Shown here one piece after another: positions 38,581 to 48,008 of a stretch of 59,977 bases of DNA (positions within the stretch are counted from its first letter, which is position 1; every line of letters begins with the position of its first letter). The notes beneath the pieces were generated by a model that worked only from the letters and a program-made list of their open reading frames with translations, searched no databases and was not told where the DNA came from. Location: NCBI GenBank assembly GCA_029213075.1, contig JARGPO010000043.1:1-59977 (forward strand), given 5' to 3'. The translations under genes were made by a program, and so were the position numbers. The stretch comes from Legionellaceae bacterium (GTDB taxonomy: Bacteria; Pseudomonadota; Gammaproteobacteria; Legionellales; Legionellaceae).

Positions 38581-39654
38581 ATGATCAAAATGAGATGTTT
38601 GTACGTTATTTGTTTGTTTTCATTCTTTTTTTGTGGAGCATCTCAAGCAGCTGATGAAATAAGCCTTCAACCAAATGAAACAAAAGTTATCGCTATTTTT
38701 CAAAAAGCATCGCCAAGGGTTGTGTTCATTCATCGCTTAAATAAAATTTTAAATAAAAAACATAAAACTAAGCAAATTGTACCTGCCGGAACTGGTTCCG
38801 GAATAGTCTGGAATAATAAGGGACACATTGTTACAAACTTTCATGTTATTAAAAAAGCTGACGCTATTTCTGTAACCATAGCAGGTAAAACAGTGCCGGC
38901 GAGTATTGTATATTCTGAGCCAAGAAAGGATATTGCGGTATTAAAGATTAGCTCACCTGTCGTACTTAAAATAATTAAGAACTATGAAGATTATAAGGTT
39001 GCTCCTACCAAAAGTTTACTTGTCGGACAAACAGCGATTGCAATAGGCAACCCATATGGCCTAGATCACAGTTTATCGGTTGGGGTTATATCTGCACTCA
39101 ACCGTACTGTTCCCGGTATAGGGGGAGTTAGTATTCATAATATGATTCAAACAGACGCAGCTGTAAATCCTGGAAATTCAGGTGGGCCCTTGCTTGATAG
39201 TTCAGGCAGACTGATTGGTTTAAACACAGTAATTTTTTCAAAAACAGGTGCTTCTGCCGGAGTAGGATTTGCGGTTCCGGCTGATGAAATTAAACAAACG
39301 GTAAATCAGATAATAAAACACGGTCGAGTAAAGTTGGCAGGAATCGGCATTACGCCAACAGATCCTAAGCTTGCAAAGCGCTTAGGGGTCGATCAGGGAA
39401 TCTTAATTTCTGAAGTACTCCCAAATACCCCAGCAGCTTCTGCCAAACTTCGAGCTACAAAAAGAGATAAATGGGGACGGATGCATTTAGGTGATGTAAT
39501 TGTCGCAATTAAAGGTCATCAAATTAAAAACTATGATGGTTTATATGAGCTCCTAAGTAGTATCAAAATTGGTGAAGAAGTTGTTTTGACTGTTAGAAGA
39601 GATAATTTACAAATCTACCATCAAATAAAAACTATTGATGTTGCTGGATTATAA
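38581..39654 (+). CDS. HtrA/DegQ-type periplasmic serine protease
   Basis: From ATG 38581 this is a 357-residue exported protein with signal peptide MIKMRCLYVICLFSFFFCGASQA. The trypsin-like domain has the catalytic His in VTNFHVI, Asp in PRKDIAVLKI and Ser in NPGNSGGPLLD, followed by one PDZ domain (about 255-350, with GDVIVAIKGHQI). One PDZ rather than two suggests a DegS- or plant-Deg1-like architecture, but with a cleavable rather than anchoring signal. It probably handles misfolded envelope proteins. The following Asp-box gene is 20 bases away. Confidence 0.88.
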   Translation: MIKMRCLYVICLFSFFFCGASQAADEISLQPNETKVIAIFQKASPRVVFIHRLNKILNKKHKTKQIVPAGTGSGIVWNNKGHIVTNFHVIKKADAISVTIAGKTVPASIVYSEPRKDIAVLKISSPVVLKIIKNYEDYKVAPTKSLLVGQTAIAIGNPYGLDHSLSVGVISALNRTVPGIGGVSIHNMIQTDAAVNPGNSGGPLLDSSGRLIGLNTVIFSKTGASAGVGFAVPADEIKQTVNQIIKHGRVKLAGIGITPTDPKLAKRLGVDQGILISEVLPNTPAASAKLRATKRDKWGRMHLGDVIVAIKGHQIKNYDGLYELLSSIKIGEEVVLTVRRDNLQIYHQIKTIDVAGL

Positions 39655-39674
39655 TTTAAAAAAATAGGTGTTTA

Positions 39675-40901
39675 ATGAAAAAAGTTCTTTTAGCTTTAGG
39701 TTTTATACTTGTCAGCAAGCTCAGTTTTTCTTCTCTTGCCGATGAAATAAATATTAAAGCATATGACAATAATTTAACTTCAGTTGCCTGTGATAGTAAT
39801 GCAAAACACTGTCTTGCTGTTGGGTTTATATTAGATAATGAATCATTATCTCACGTAATTTATGAAACCATAGACTCTGGTAGTACATGGATTAAGTCTA
39901 AAACTTTAACCCATGAAAAGATTGACCCATCTATAAATAACCAATTTAGCAATTACTATAAGATATTGTATGAAAAACCTATGATCATTCGTTGTGATAT
40001 GGAAGGGGTGAATTGTATTGTTGCTGGTGTCAAATATGGCACAAGCAATGATAGTGCTTTTGTCTATACAACTAGTGATAGCGGCACTAATTGGATTGGA
40101 CCTATAGATCTCCCTTCTCATAAAGATGGCGTAGGTATGATAAGCGGATTAGAGTGTAGTGAAACAGGAGAGCAGTGTGTTCTTCTAGAACAAAAATTTG
40201 CTAGTAACTCGCTTTATATCTACAGAACTCAAGATAGTGGTCAAACATGGTCAAATGCTACAAACATAGACGAGGAGTCTTCACATAGATACAACGATAC
40301 GTATGACTTAAGCTGCTCTTCTTCTGGGCTTTTATGCACAGCTGTAGGTGTGACTAGGAATTCTTTAAAAGGAGACATAGCATCAGCATATAGAACCGAA
40401 GATGGTGGTTTAACATGGTCTGGTCCTTATTTTGTAAATGATGAAAATAGTGGGCTAGTTGAGCAAACAGTTGATGATGTTCTAACTGGTGTTCACTGTG
40501 ATGACACAGGTTTAACATGCATAGCTATGCGCTACCGTGAGATAAGACTAACAAAAGGAAAATATTATCCTATTCAATCTTTGTTGGATGTATACACAAC
40601 TAGAGATGGCGGAATTAACTGGGAAAAAACTGGCTCAATTGATAATTCTAACGGAAGCATCTATGAGACTTTTCTTGCTTTAAAATGTGATAGTACATTA
40701 CAAAAATGCCTTATATTTAACACACCTTTATCTGATGAAGATAATGGTGTTGAAACTCCTCTTGCGTATATTACCAGTGATGGTGGGTATACATGGACTA
40801 CAAAAATGATTAAAAGTGGTCAACAATCATATGTTGTAACTGATATTTCTTGTGATCTGAATTTAGCTCTTTGCCAAGCAGTTGGTATGACAAAACTCTA
40901 A
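39675..40901 (+). CDS. Secreted Asp-box (BNR) beta-propeller protein
   Basis: This 408-residue protein has a signal peptide (MKKVLLALGFILVSKLSFSSLA) and six Asp-box motifs (S/T-x-D-x-G-x-T/N-W): IDSGSTW, TSDSGTNW, TQDSGQTW, TEDGGLTW, TRDGGINW and TSDGGYTW, spaced about 50-70 residues apart. This predicts a propeller of sialidase-like fold. Between them recur Cys pairs (VACDSNAKHCLAVG, LSCSSSGLLCTAVG) that likely form disulfides in each blade. The sialidase FRIP and catalytic motifs are not seen, so binding rather than hydrolysis is likelier. Lies 20 bases after the protease gene. Confidence 0.75.
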   Translation: MKKVLLALGFILVSKLSFSSLADEINIKAYDNNLTSVACDSNAKHCLAVGFILDNESLSHVIYETIDSGSTWIKSKTLTHEKIDPSINNQFSNYYKILYEKPMIIRCDMEGVNCIVAGVKYGTSNDSAFVYTTSDSGTNWIGPIDLPSHKDGVGMISGLECSETGEQCVLLEQKFASNSLYIYRTQDSGQTWSNATNIDEESSHRYNDTYDLSCSSSGLLCTAVGVTRNSLKGDIASAYRTEDGGLTWSGPYFVNDENSGLVEQTVDDVLTGVHCDDTGLTCIAMRYREIRLTKGKYYPIQSLLDVYTTRDGGINWEKTGSIDNSNGSIYETFLALKCDSTLQKCLIFNTPLSDEDNGVETPLAYITSDGGYTWTTKMIKSGQQSYVVTDISCDLNLALCQAVGMTKL

Positions 40902-40922
40902 ATTTGATGTTAGAGTTTTGTC
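40889..40922 (+). terminator. Hairpin overlapping the propeller gene stop
   Basis: GACAAAACTCTAA and TTAGAGTTTTGTC form a perfect 13-base stem with an 8-base loop; the left arm contains the stop codon. Together with the AT-rich flanks this looks like a terminator, possibly working on both strands. Confidence 0.6.
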
Positions 40923-40942
40923 ATTGTTACTAAGAATTCCTG

Positions 40943-41408
40943 CTATATTCTAAGTCGCGTTTGTTCTTCTTCATTGCTCATTTCAACGCGCTCTAGAATC
41001 TCACTCATTGTCCCTTTTTGAATATACTGCCTAGTTTTATTCATAGTAAATAGATCTACTTAAGATTTACGTTTTGGGTCTGGGATTAAATCTTCCCAAT
41101 ATAGATCCTCATGAGTTATAGGATGTTGATTTTTTTTGGCTAACCAAGAATCGAGATGGCTTCGCTCATATCGTGTTTTATTTTGCTCACAATAAACAGG
41201 GTCATCCATTGCTATTAGAGCTATACCACAACAAAAATCTTCAGGCACATCGTACACCTTAATATCCTCAAGTATTTGCCAGGGCAAGAGCATCAAAGTC
41301 TAAATTCATGGCCATTTGATCAATATTAAATAAAGTGGATTGGATAGTAGGGGTATCCTCTAACAAGAATTTTAATGAATTGTTACCACCAGCTGAAAAC
41401 ACAATATT
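40943..41408 (-). pseudogene. Broken U-box E3 ubiquitin ligase-like gene
   Basis: The 78-codon ORF at 41060-41296 is a U-box domain: VPEDFCCGIALIAMDDPVYC, then YERSHLDSWL, HPITHEDLYWEDLIPD, matching the eukaryotic U-box order (P-x-x-F-x-C/C-x-I, MxDPV, YERxxIxxWL, PxTxxxL, LIPN). It has no proper start. Upstream, coding-like sequence continues in another frame (GNIVFSAGG…MAMNLDFDALALAN) from 41408 to a TGA at 41268, implying a frameshift. Downstream, after TAA at 41060, the same frame stays open to 40943 (MNKTRQYIQKGTMSEILERV). A repeat element abuts the 5' side. U-box effectors (LubX, GobX) are known in Legionella. Confidence 0.65.
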
Positions 41409-41410
41409 CC

Positions 41411-41516
41411 CCTACCTCCGCCTACTTGGTCCGACTTGTTCGGACCATTTAGGGAATTTTAAAATAAATCTGGCTAGATACCCTGCATAAAGCAGGGTAA
41501 GTAGGGGGAGGGGGTA
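41411..41516. repeat. Two-hairpin repeat unit
   Basis: The unit has an outer pairing CCTACTTG/AAGTAGG, a first hairpin GGTCCGACTTGTTCGGACC, an AT-rich spacer (AATTTTAAAATAAATC), and a second hairpin ACCCTGCATAAAGCAGGGT. It is the clearest copy of the family also found at 7313-7402 and in the core of 23378-23622. It abuts the U-box pseudogene and may have been the insertion that broke it. Between this unit and the next gene (41517-41715) no gene is supported. Confidence 0.75.
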
Positions 41517-41715
41517 ATGACGTCGCTTAATGCAGCGCTATTAGGCCAAGACCCAACCTATAAATTTTTTAGTCTAATGATTAGATAGCTTAACTTTGAT
41601 GATCTTGCCCTGAAGTAATTGCTCATTAGACCATGATTGAGTTTTTGATATGCTACTTTGGGAAATATCAATATCTATCCCATATTTCGCTGATTCACTT
41701 AAAATCTGCTTCTTT

Positions 41716-42879
41716 CTAATCTTTAGTGTCGTTAAATAGCTCTCTACCAATTAGCATTCTTCGAATTTCTGAGGTTCCAGCACCAATTTCATATAATTTT
41801 GCATCTCGCAAAAGTCTACCGGTAGGATACTCATTGACATAACCATTACCACCTAGGATTTGTATAGCTTGCAGCGCCATTTGAGTTGCTTTCTCTGCTG
41901 TATACAAAATAACACTTGCGGCATCTTTTCTGTTAACCAAACCATCATCACAAGCCTTGGCAACCGCATACAAATATGATCTGGAGGCATTTAACTCAGT
42001 ATACATATCGGCAACTTTTCCTTGGATAAATTGAAACTCACCAATAGATTGATCAAACTGTTTTCTTTCATGAATATACGGTACAACAACATCCATACAT
42101 GCCTGCATAATGCCAATTGGACCTGCAGCCAGTAAAGTTCTTTCATAATCAAGACCACTCATTAATACCTTAACACCGCGATCTATTTCCCCTAAGACTT
42201 GTTCACATGGAACTTCACAGTTATCAAAAACTAATTCACAAGTATTAGAACCCCGCATACCAAGTTTGTCTAATTTCTGGGCTGTGCTAAATCCCTTATA
42301 ATCTTTTTCGATTAAAAATGCGGTAATTCCTTTGCTTTTAGCTTCCTTGTTAGTTTTGGCATATACAACTAGTACATCAGCATCTGGACCATTTGTAATC
42401 CACATTTTGCTACCGTTGAGGATAAATTTATCTCCTTTTCGTGTAGCACTTAATTGCATACTAACAACATCTGAACCTGAGTTTGCCTCGCTCATTGCTA
42501 GTGCGCCAATCAGATTACCATTAATCAAGCCAGGTAGGTATTTTTGTTTTTGTTCATCATTACCGTTTAGGGAAATTTGATTAACACAAAGGTTTGAATG
42601 GGCCCCATAACTTAGACCAATAGAGGCACTAGCTCGGGAAATTTCTTCCATAGCGATAACATGAGCTAGGTAACCCATATTTGCTCCACCATATTCTTCG
42701 CTTGCAGTTATTCCTAGCAACCCCATATCGCCAAATTTTTTCCATAATTGATTTGGGAATTGATTGTCTTTATCAACAATAGCTGCAAGTGGCGCTATTT
42801 CATTGTTAGCAAAGCTGTAAACACTGTCGCGTAGTTGGTTATATATTTCACCTAAATTGTGCTTTAATCCGTAAAACAT
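41716..42879 (-). CDS. Isovaleryl-CoA dehydrogenase-type acyl-CoA dehydrogenase
   Basis: From ATG 42879 this is a 387-residue FAD enzyme of the acyl-CoA dehydrogenase family. The segment [15 protein letters not shown] and the C-terminal [18 protein letters not shown] are typical of isovaleryl-CoA dehydrogenase, and the family signatures [11 protein letters not shown] and [22 protein letters not shown] are intact. It would oxidise isovaleryl-CoA in leucine breakdown. The usual partners (methylcrotonyl-CoA carboxylase, HMG-CoA lyase) are not next to it; a repeat element and a broken gene follow. The upstream in-frame Met at 42948 is judged too early. Confidence 0.82.
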   Translation of the reverse strand: MFYGLKHNLGEIYNQLRDSVYSFANNEIAPLAAIVDKDNQFPNQLWKKFGDMGLLGITASEEYGGANMGYLAHVIAMEEISRASASIGLSYGAHSNLCVNQISLNGNDEQKQKYLPGLINGNLIGALAMSEANSGSDVVSMQLSATRKGDKFILNGSKMWITNGPDADVLVVYAKTNKEAKSKGITAFLIEKDYKGFSTAQKLDKLGMRGSNTCELVFDNCEVPCEQVLGEIDRGVKVLMSGLDYERTLLAAGPIGIMQACMDVVVPYIHERKQFDQSIGEFQFIQGKVADMYTELNASRSYLYAVAKACDDGLVNRKDAASVILYTAEKATQMALQAIQILGGNGYVNEYPTGRLLRDAKLYEIGAGTSEIRRMLIGRELFNDTKD

Positions 42880-43087
42880 TATGGTTCCTATGGTTATCTT
42901 GAATAAATCCAAGACTATACCTATGGAATCACAAATTGTGAAGAGCATTTAATGATTGTTCATTAATCATTAGTTAGTTATAATGACGAGTTCTTGGAAA
43001 TTTAAGTATAAATACACTGAAAAACACGCAGTACGTTGAATTATATTGCTTTTCAGATTTCTAATTGTAAAACGCAGAGATATTAAA

Positions 43088-43366
43088 ATGCCAATTTATG
43101 AATATAAATGTTCCGAATGTGGACACGAGTATGAAATCATACAAAAAATGAGTGATGATCCGGTTGTAGAGTGTGAGAAGTGTCATAAGCCTTCCGCCGT
43201 TCGTCTTGTTTCTGCTGCAGGATTTCAATTAAAAGGTACTGGATGGTATGAAACTGATTTCAAACACAAAGGTACCCCAAAAGAAAAAACTGCTGTAACT
43301 GAAACTACATCTACAAGTTCTGCAGCTGACACTGCAAAATCTACAACAAAGGATGAAAAAAAGTGA
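43088..43366 (+). CDS. FmdB-type zinc ribbon protein
   Basis: From ATG 43088 this is a 92-residue protein starting MPIYEYKCSECGHEYE with a second pair CEKC, giving a CxxC…CxxC zinc ribbon (residues 8-41), the FmdB/CxxC_CXXC_SSSS regulatory family. The C-terminus is a low-complexity Thr/Ser/Lys tail. Its stop overlaps the GTG start of the DUF502 gene, and this gene set (fmdB-DUF502-aspS) is a frequent gammaproteobacterial arrangement. Confidence 0.88.
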   Translation: MPIYEYKCSECGHEYEIIQKMSDDPVVECEKCHKPSAVRLVSAAGFQLKGTGWYETDFKHKGTPKEKTAVTETTSTSSAADTAKSTTKDEKK

Positions 43367-43977
43367 CCGGTAAAGCCATTCGGAGTTATTTGATTGCTGG
43401 CCTAGTAGTGTGGTTGCCTATCATAGCAACGCTACTTATTTTGCGTTTTTTGATAGATTTACTGGATACAACAATTGGTTTGTTGCCACATTCATATCAA
43501 CCGGAACAGTTATTTGGAATTAATCTTCCGGGGCTTGGGGTTATATTATCACTGACAATATTGTTAGTAACTGGGTTAATTGCAACTAACATTCTTGGGC
43601 AACGTTTGGTTAGCATGAGTGAGGCACTTCTAGATAGAATACCTCTTGTCAGAACCATTTATAATGCAGCCAAACAAATGATTCAGGCGGTTGTCTCAAC
43701 TAATAGCCAAGCTTTTCGAAAAGTATTGATGGTTGAGTATCCAAGAAAAGGCATGTGGAGTGTTGCTTTTCAGACTGGGTCATCTACTCCTGAAATAGCT
43801 GAAAATACAGGTGTGGAAATGATTTCAATTTTTATTCCAACCACCCCAAATCCTACTTCAGGATTTTTAATGATGGTTCCTAAAGAGGATGTGGTCGAGT
43901 TAAAAATGAGCACTGATGAGGCGTTGAAATTTATAATTTCTTTAGGTGTTATGAATTCAAAATCTAGGGTCTGTTGA
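43363..43977 (+). CDS. DUF502 membrane protein
   Basis: This 204-residue inner-membrane protein begins at GTG 43363, overlapping the fmdB stop. It has two transmembrane helices (about 9-29 and 54-74) and the DUF502 motifs PLVRTIYNAAKQ, VEYPRKGMW and PNPTSGFLMMVP. The function of the family is unknown. Its last codons and stop (…SRVC-stop) lie inside the palindromic element at 43966-44127, which has replaced the native C-terminus by at most a few residues. Confidence 0.85.
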   Translation: MTGKAIRSYLIAGLVVWLPIIATLLILRFLIDLLDTTIGLLPHSYQPEQLFGINLPGLGVILSLTILLVTGLIATNILGQRLVSMSEALLDRIPLVRTIYNAAKQMIQAVVSTNSQAFRKVLMVEYPRKGMWSVAFQTGSSTPEIAENTGVEMISIFIPTTPNPTSGFLMMVPKEDVVELKMSTDEALKFIISLGVMNSKSRVC

Positions 43978-44127
43978 CAATTGGGTGCGTGAGTCAAAAA
44001 TCAGGCTAATTTAGCACAAATTTTAACTTGAGTTAGGCGAATAGCCAGCTCTATTTAACGAACTCAAGCTGAAATTTGGGCAAATTAGCATGGTTTTTGG
44101 CCGTGGCACCAATTGTCAACAGACCCT
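43966..44127. mobile_element. Palindromic MITE-like element between DUF502 and aspS
   Basis: The 162-base element has perfect 19-base terminal inverted repeats (AGGGTCTGTTGACAATTGG) and remains nearly palindromic inward (GCTAATTTAGCACAAATTTT versus GCTAATTTGCCCAAATTTC), so it would fold into one long hairpin. No ORF is present. It differs entirely from the two-hairpin family. No target duplication could be identified. It separates aspS from its usual upstream partner and gives the DUF502 gene its stop codon. Confidence 0.8.
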
Positions 44128-44172
44128 TGTATTAAAGACAAAATTTAACATATAAATTAAATAGGTATTAAA

Positions 44173-45948
44173 ATGAGATCACATTATTGTACAGAAGTTA
44201 ATGAAAACGAGCTTAAACAAAAGGTTACGATATGTGGTTGGGTGCATAATCGCCGCGATCATGGTGGGGTTATCTTCTTAGATATCAGAGATAGTTCTGG
44301 TTTGGTTCAAGTTGTATATGAGCCCGAGCAAAAAGATATCTTTTTGATTGCTGAGAAGCTACGCCATGAATTTGTGGTATCTCTGTCAGGAGTTGTAAGA
44401 CCACGTCCTAGTGGAATGGTAAATCCGAAAATGGCAACTGGAGCAATTGAGATTTTGGCTGATAGCTTAGAAATCTTAAATGCATCAGAAACTCCTCCTT
44501 TTCTACCATATGAGTTTCAATCAGTTAATGAAGATTTGCGTTATCGTTATAGGTATCTTGATCTTAGACGTATCGATATGCAGCAAAATATGCGATTGCG
44601 CCATAAGCTAACTAGTAGTATTCGTAATTACTTAAATCAACTTGATTTTGTGGATATAGAAACACCAATTTTGACTAAAGCTACACCTGAAGGGGCACGT
44701 GATTATTTGGTTCCGTCGAGAGTTCATCCCGGTGAGTTTTATGCTCTACCACAATCTCCACAATTATTTAAACAATTGTTGATGATGTCTGGTTTTGATA
44801 AATATTATCAGATTGTACGTTGTTTTAGAGATGAAGATTTACGCGCAGATAGGCAGCCTGAATTTACTCAATTAGATATTGAAATGGCGTTTATAGATGA
44901 GTCTACTATTCGTAAATTAATAGATAAAATGTTGAAGTTAGTTTTTAAAGATATTTTAGACGTTGATTTTCCTGAAAGTATACCACTTATGACCTATGCA
45001 GAGGCAATGAGTAGATTTGGTAGTGATAAGCCAGATTTACGAAATCCATTAGAGCTTGTTGATATAGAAGATTTAGTTGCCGAATCTGATTTTAAAGTAT
45101 TTAGTACTGCTGCAAATTCAAAAGGTTCTCGTGTTGTTGCTTTAAGGCTTGAAAAAGGGTGTTCTTTGAGCAGGAAGGAACTTGATGACTATGGTAAGTT
45201 TGTTGGAATATATGGTGCGAAAGGCCTTGCTTATATTAAAGTAAATGATCTTGATAAAGGTCTTGCTGGTCTTCAATCGCCTATTTTAAAGTTTTTAGCA
45301 GAAAAGCATGTAATGGATATCATGCAACGAATGAATGCAAAAACCGGGGATGTTATTTTCTTTGGAGCAGATACTGTAAAAATAGTTAACGAGTCAATGG
45401 GTGCATTAAGAGATAAGCTTGGCAAAGATTGCTCTCTTATTGAAGATGGTTGGCGTCCTGTATGGATAGTTGATTGGCCGATGTTTGAAGAAGATGAAAC
45501 ATCTAAAGAGTTGCAAGCAATGCATCATCCATTCACATCCCCAAATAATTTGTCTGCAGAGGCTTTGTTAGAGGACCCAGCTAACTCTATAGCCAAAGCT
45601 TATGATATTGTAATTAATGGTTATGAAATAGGTGGCGGTTCACTTCGGATTCATAAGCTTGAATTGCAAAAAGCTGTGTTTGAATTATTAGGTATGGATA
45701 AAGAAAAATACGAAGAAAAATTTGGATTTTTACTAGATGCATTGAAGTATGGGTGTCCTCCTCATGGCGGAATTGCTCTAGGAGTTGATAGACTAGCAAT
45801 GCTTATGACTAACTCAAGTTCAATTCGAGATGTCATTGCTTTTCCTAAAACACAAACGGCTGCTTGTATGCTTACTAGTGCTCCTGCAAGTGTTAGCCAA
45901 GGTCAATTACAAGAGCTATCAATCCGTTCGATAAGTAAAAAGAGTTGA
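44173..45948 (+). CDS. aspS: Aspartyl-tRNA synthetase
   Basis: This 591-residue class IIb synthetase has the N-terminal OB fold ([23 protein letters not shown]), motif 1 region, motif 2 ([28 protein letters not shown]), the bacterial-type GAD insertion ([10 protein letters not shown]) and motif 3 ([13 protein letters not shown]). Full length with nothing missing. The start is the ATG 45 bases after the palindromic element, so its promoter may now lie in the element or just after it. Confidence 0.97.
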   Translation: MRSHYCTEVNENELKQKVTICGWVHNRRDHGGVIFLDIRDSSGLVQVVYEPEQKDIFLIAEKLRHEFVVSLSGVVRPRPSGMVNPKMATGAIEILADSLEILNASETPPFLPYEFQSVNEDLRYRYRYLDLRRIDMQQNMRLRHKLTSSIRNYLNQLDFVDIETPILTKATPEGARDYLVPSRVHPGEFYALPQSPQLFKQLLMMSGFDKYYQIVRCFRDEDLRADRQPEFTQLDIEMAFIDESTIRKLIDKMLKLVFKDILDVDFPESIPLMTYAEAMSRFGSDKPDLRNPLELVDIEDLVAESDFKVFSTAANSKGSRVVALRLEKGCSLSRKELDDYGKFVGIYGAKGLAYIKVNDLDKGLAGLQSPILKFLAEKHVMDIMQRMNAKTGDVIFFGADTVKIVNESMGALRDKLGKDCSLIEDGWRPVWIVDWPMFEEDETSKELQAMHHPFTSPNNLSAEALLEDPANSIAKAYDIVINGYEIGGGSLRIHKLELQKAVFELLGMDKEKYEEKFGFLLDALKYGCPPHGGIALGVDRLAMLMTNSSSIRDVIAFPKTQTAACMLTSAPASVSQGQLQELSIRSISKKS

Positions 45949-45967
45949 TGTGTGCTTGGGTGACGTT

Positions 45968-46630
45968 ATGCACTCTTCTTTAGATGTTGTTTCGAGTGAG
46001 GACGAGCTTTTAGAAAGATGTCAGGCTATTGAGGGTTTAACTCTAAGCCAGATAGCCACAAAATTTTCAAAACAAATACCAGAGGACCCGAATCGTCGAA
46101 AAGGGTTCGCTGGTATGTTGCTTGAAGTAGCCCTAGGGGCAAATGCTGGAAATAAGCCCGTACCAGATTTTCAAAATTTAGGGGTAGAGCTAAAAACCCT
46201 ACCTATTAATCACCTATACAAACCATCAGAGTCTACATTTGTAACATCCATTCCGTTGCTAACTATTCATAAACAAAGCTGGCAAACCTCACAGTGTTTT
46301 GCAAAGCTACGGCGAGTATTGTGGTTACCTCTTGAAGATGATGAGAGAATTCCATATAAATATCGAAGGGTAGGGCAGGGAATTTTATGGTCGCCATCGA
46401 GAACTGAAGAGGCAATTTTGCAAAATGATTGGCAGGAGTTAACATTATTAATTTCCACAGGACATGTTGCTAATATAAATGCTGGTATGGGCGAGTATTT
46501 GCAAGTTAGGCCAAAAGCTGCTAACTCTAAATCTCTTTGTTATGGTTTTGATGAGTTTGGGAATAAAGTTAAAACATTACCAAGAGGATTTTATTTGCGT
46601 AGCTCATTTACCACACGTATACTTTTATAA
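45968..46630 (+). CDS. mutH: DNA mismatch repair endonuclease MutH
   Basis: From ATG 45968 this is a 220-residue protein matching MutH: the Asp-Glu-x-Lys catalytic motif in PVPDFQNLGVELKTLP, the RKGFAGMLLEVALGA helix, and the C-terminal TLPRGFYLRSSFT. MutH nicks the unmethylated strand at hemimethylated GATC after MutS/MutL activation, so it needs a Dam methylase, which is not in the window. It lies 20 bases after aspS. Confidence 0.93.
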   Translation: MHSSLDVVSSEDELLERCQAIEGLTLSQIATKFSKQIPEDPNRRKGFAGMLLEVALGANAGNKPVPDFQNLGVELKTLPINHLYKPSESTFVTSIPLLTIHKQSWQTSQCFAKLRRVLWLPLEDDERIPYKYRRVGQGILWSPSRTEEAILQNDWQELTLLISTGHVANINAGMGEYLQVRPKAANSKSLCYGFDEFGNKVKTLPRGFYLRSSFTTRILL

Positions 46631-46653
46631 AGAATGCTATAGAGATAAGTATT

Positions 46654-47370
46654 GTGGTTTTGTATGAGCAGCAAAAGTATGAACTTCTTGATGAGTGGTA
46701 TAACACCGCACAAGGATCTCGTGTCGCTACTGCTTTTGGAGCTGAATTAAATTCAATTCGCAATCATATTTCCGGGAATAAAATTCTCCAGTTAGGTCCA
46801 AGTGGTGAGAACGATTGGCTTTCTATTTTACGGTTTCGTAATCGTATGTTAGTTAGTCCTTCTTTGCATATACAAAAGGCTACATTTTACGCATCTATTA
46901 ATAATCTACCTATTCAACGAGAGAGTATAGATTGTGTTTTAGCACCATTAACCGTAGAAGTTTTTTCTAAAAAGATAGATCCAATTGAGGAAATTGACAG
47001 AATTTTAAAACCACATGGTTATGCAATATTTTTTGGAATTAACCCTTGTAGTTTTTGGGGTGCGGCGACCTATATTAAAAAAATATCTTGTTTTGCTCAT
47101 AGTTCTGTAAAACTTAGATCCTCTCTTGAAATTAAGCATGCTTTATTAAATCGTGGTTATCGACAATGCGTATTACATAGTTTCTATTATATACCTCCTT
47201 TTAAGAGATCTAGTTTAATTCTAAGGTTGGAATTTCTAAATGAAATGGGTAAAATGATGTGGCCATATCCGGCTGGATTTTACTGTTTAATTGTTCAAAA
47301 ATTTGATCCATGTATGCCATTTCCAGAAGAAGAACAAGCCGGCTTATCTTTGCCTAGTGCAACATTTTAA
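46654..47370 (+). CDS. SAM-dependent methyltransferase-like protein
   Basis: This 238-residue protein begins at GTG 46654 and resembles the class I methyltransferases often found upstream of rnhA in gammaproteobacteria (EWYNTAQGSRVATAF, ILQLGPSGENDWL as the SAM loop, LPIQRESIDCVLAPLTVE, EIDRILKPHGYAIFFGINP). The SAM loop is QLGPSGEN rather than the classic DxGxGxG. The substrate is unknown. It lies 23 bases after mutH. Confidence 0.75.
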   Translation: MVLYEQQKYELLDEWYNTAQGSRVATAFGAELNSIRNHISGNKILQLGPSGENDWLSILRFRNRMLVSPSLHIQKATFYASINNLPIQRESIDCVLAPLTVEVFSKKIDPIEEIDRILKPHGYAIFFGINPCSFWGAATYIKKISCFAHSSVKLRSSLEIKHALLNRGYRQCVLHSFYYIPPFKRSSLILRLEFLNEMGKMMWPYPAGFYCLIVQKFDPCMPFPEEEQAGLSLPSATF

Positions 47371-47420
47371 GTCATGTATGAAAGTTATCTTCAAATTAAC
47401 TAATAGTTTAGGACAAAATA

Positions 47421-47981
47421 ATGACAACACCAAGTGATATAAAAGAAGTATATGCCCGATCAAGTTGTGTTTTTACACCGGAAGATATTAATCAGTCCTT
47501 AGATAAATTAGCAGAAGAAATTCATGAAAAGTTAAGTGATAAAAATCCAGTTGTTGTCTGTGTAATGATTGGCGGGATGGTACCTGTTGGTAATCTCCTA
47601 CCTAAATTAGATTTTCCTTTGGAAGTTGATTATGTTCATGCAACAAGATATCGTGGTGCGATGAGTGGTGGTGAGATTCATTGGAAAGTTAAACCAGGTA
47701 CGGACTTAAAAGATAGAGTAGTGTTAGTTGTTGATGATATTTTAGATGGCGGAATAACGTTATCTGCAATTATTAAAGAAATGTCAGTTATGGGCGCTAG
47801 TGAAGTATACAGTGCTGTATTGGTAGACAAGTATCAAAAAAGGGTCGATGGTGGTTTGGCTAACGCTGACTTTGTTGGTTTGAAAGTAGAAGACCATTAT
47901 ATTTTTGGTTATGGAATGGATTATAAGGAATATTTACGTAACACGCAGGCCATATATAAGGTGGCCCCTGAAGACGCATAA
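47421..47981 (+). CDS. Purine phosphoribosyltransferase (HPRT type)
   Basis: This 186-residue protein has the PRPP-binding loop [17 protein letters not shown] at about 100-116 and the family's N-terminal [14 protein letters not shown] and [10 protein letters not shown] (flexible loop). It most resembles hypoxanthine-guanine phosphoribosyltransferases of gammaproteobacteria, which salvage purine bases. A host-dependent bacterium would make use of salvage, though this is general. Confidence 0.85.
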   Translation: MTTPSDIKEVYARSSCVFTPEDINQSLDKLAEEIHEKLSDKNPVVVCVMIGGMVPVGNLLPKLDFPLEVDYVHATRYRGAMSGGEIHWKVKPGTDLKDRVVLVVDDILDGGITLSAIIKEMSVMGASEVYSAVLVDKYQKRVDGGLANADFVGLKVEDHYIFGYGMDYKEYLRNTQAIYKVAPEDA

Positions 47982-48008
47982 ATTCTCACCTCTAAATTCA
48001 GTCTTAAT

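Noticed and set aside
41574-41750. 58-codon minus-strand ORF (TTG start) overlapping the end of the acyl-CoA dehydrogenase gene, with some protein-like composition
   Set aside because: Weak start, overlaps a firm gene, no family and no ribosome binding site; cannot separate it from chance or a remnant.
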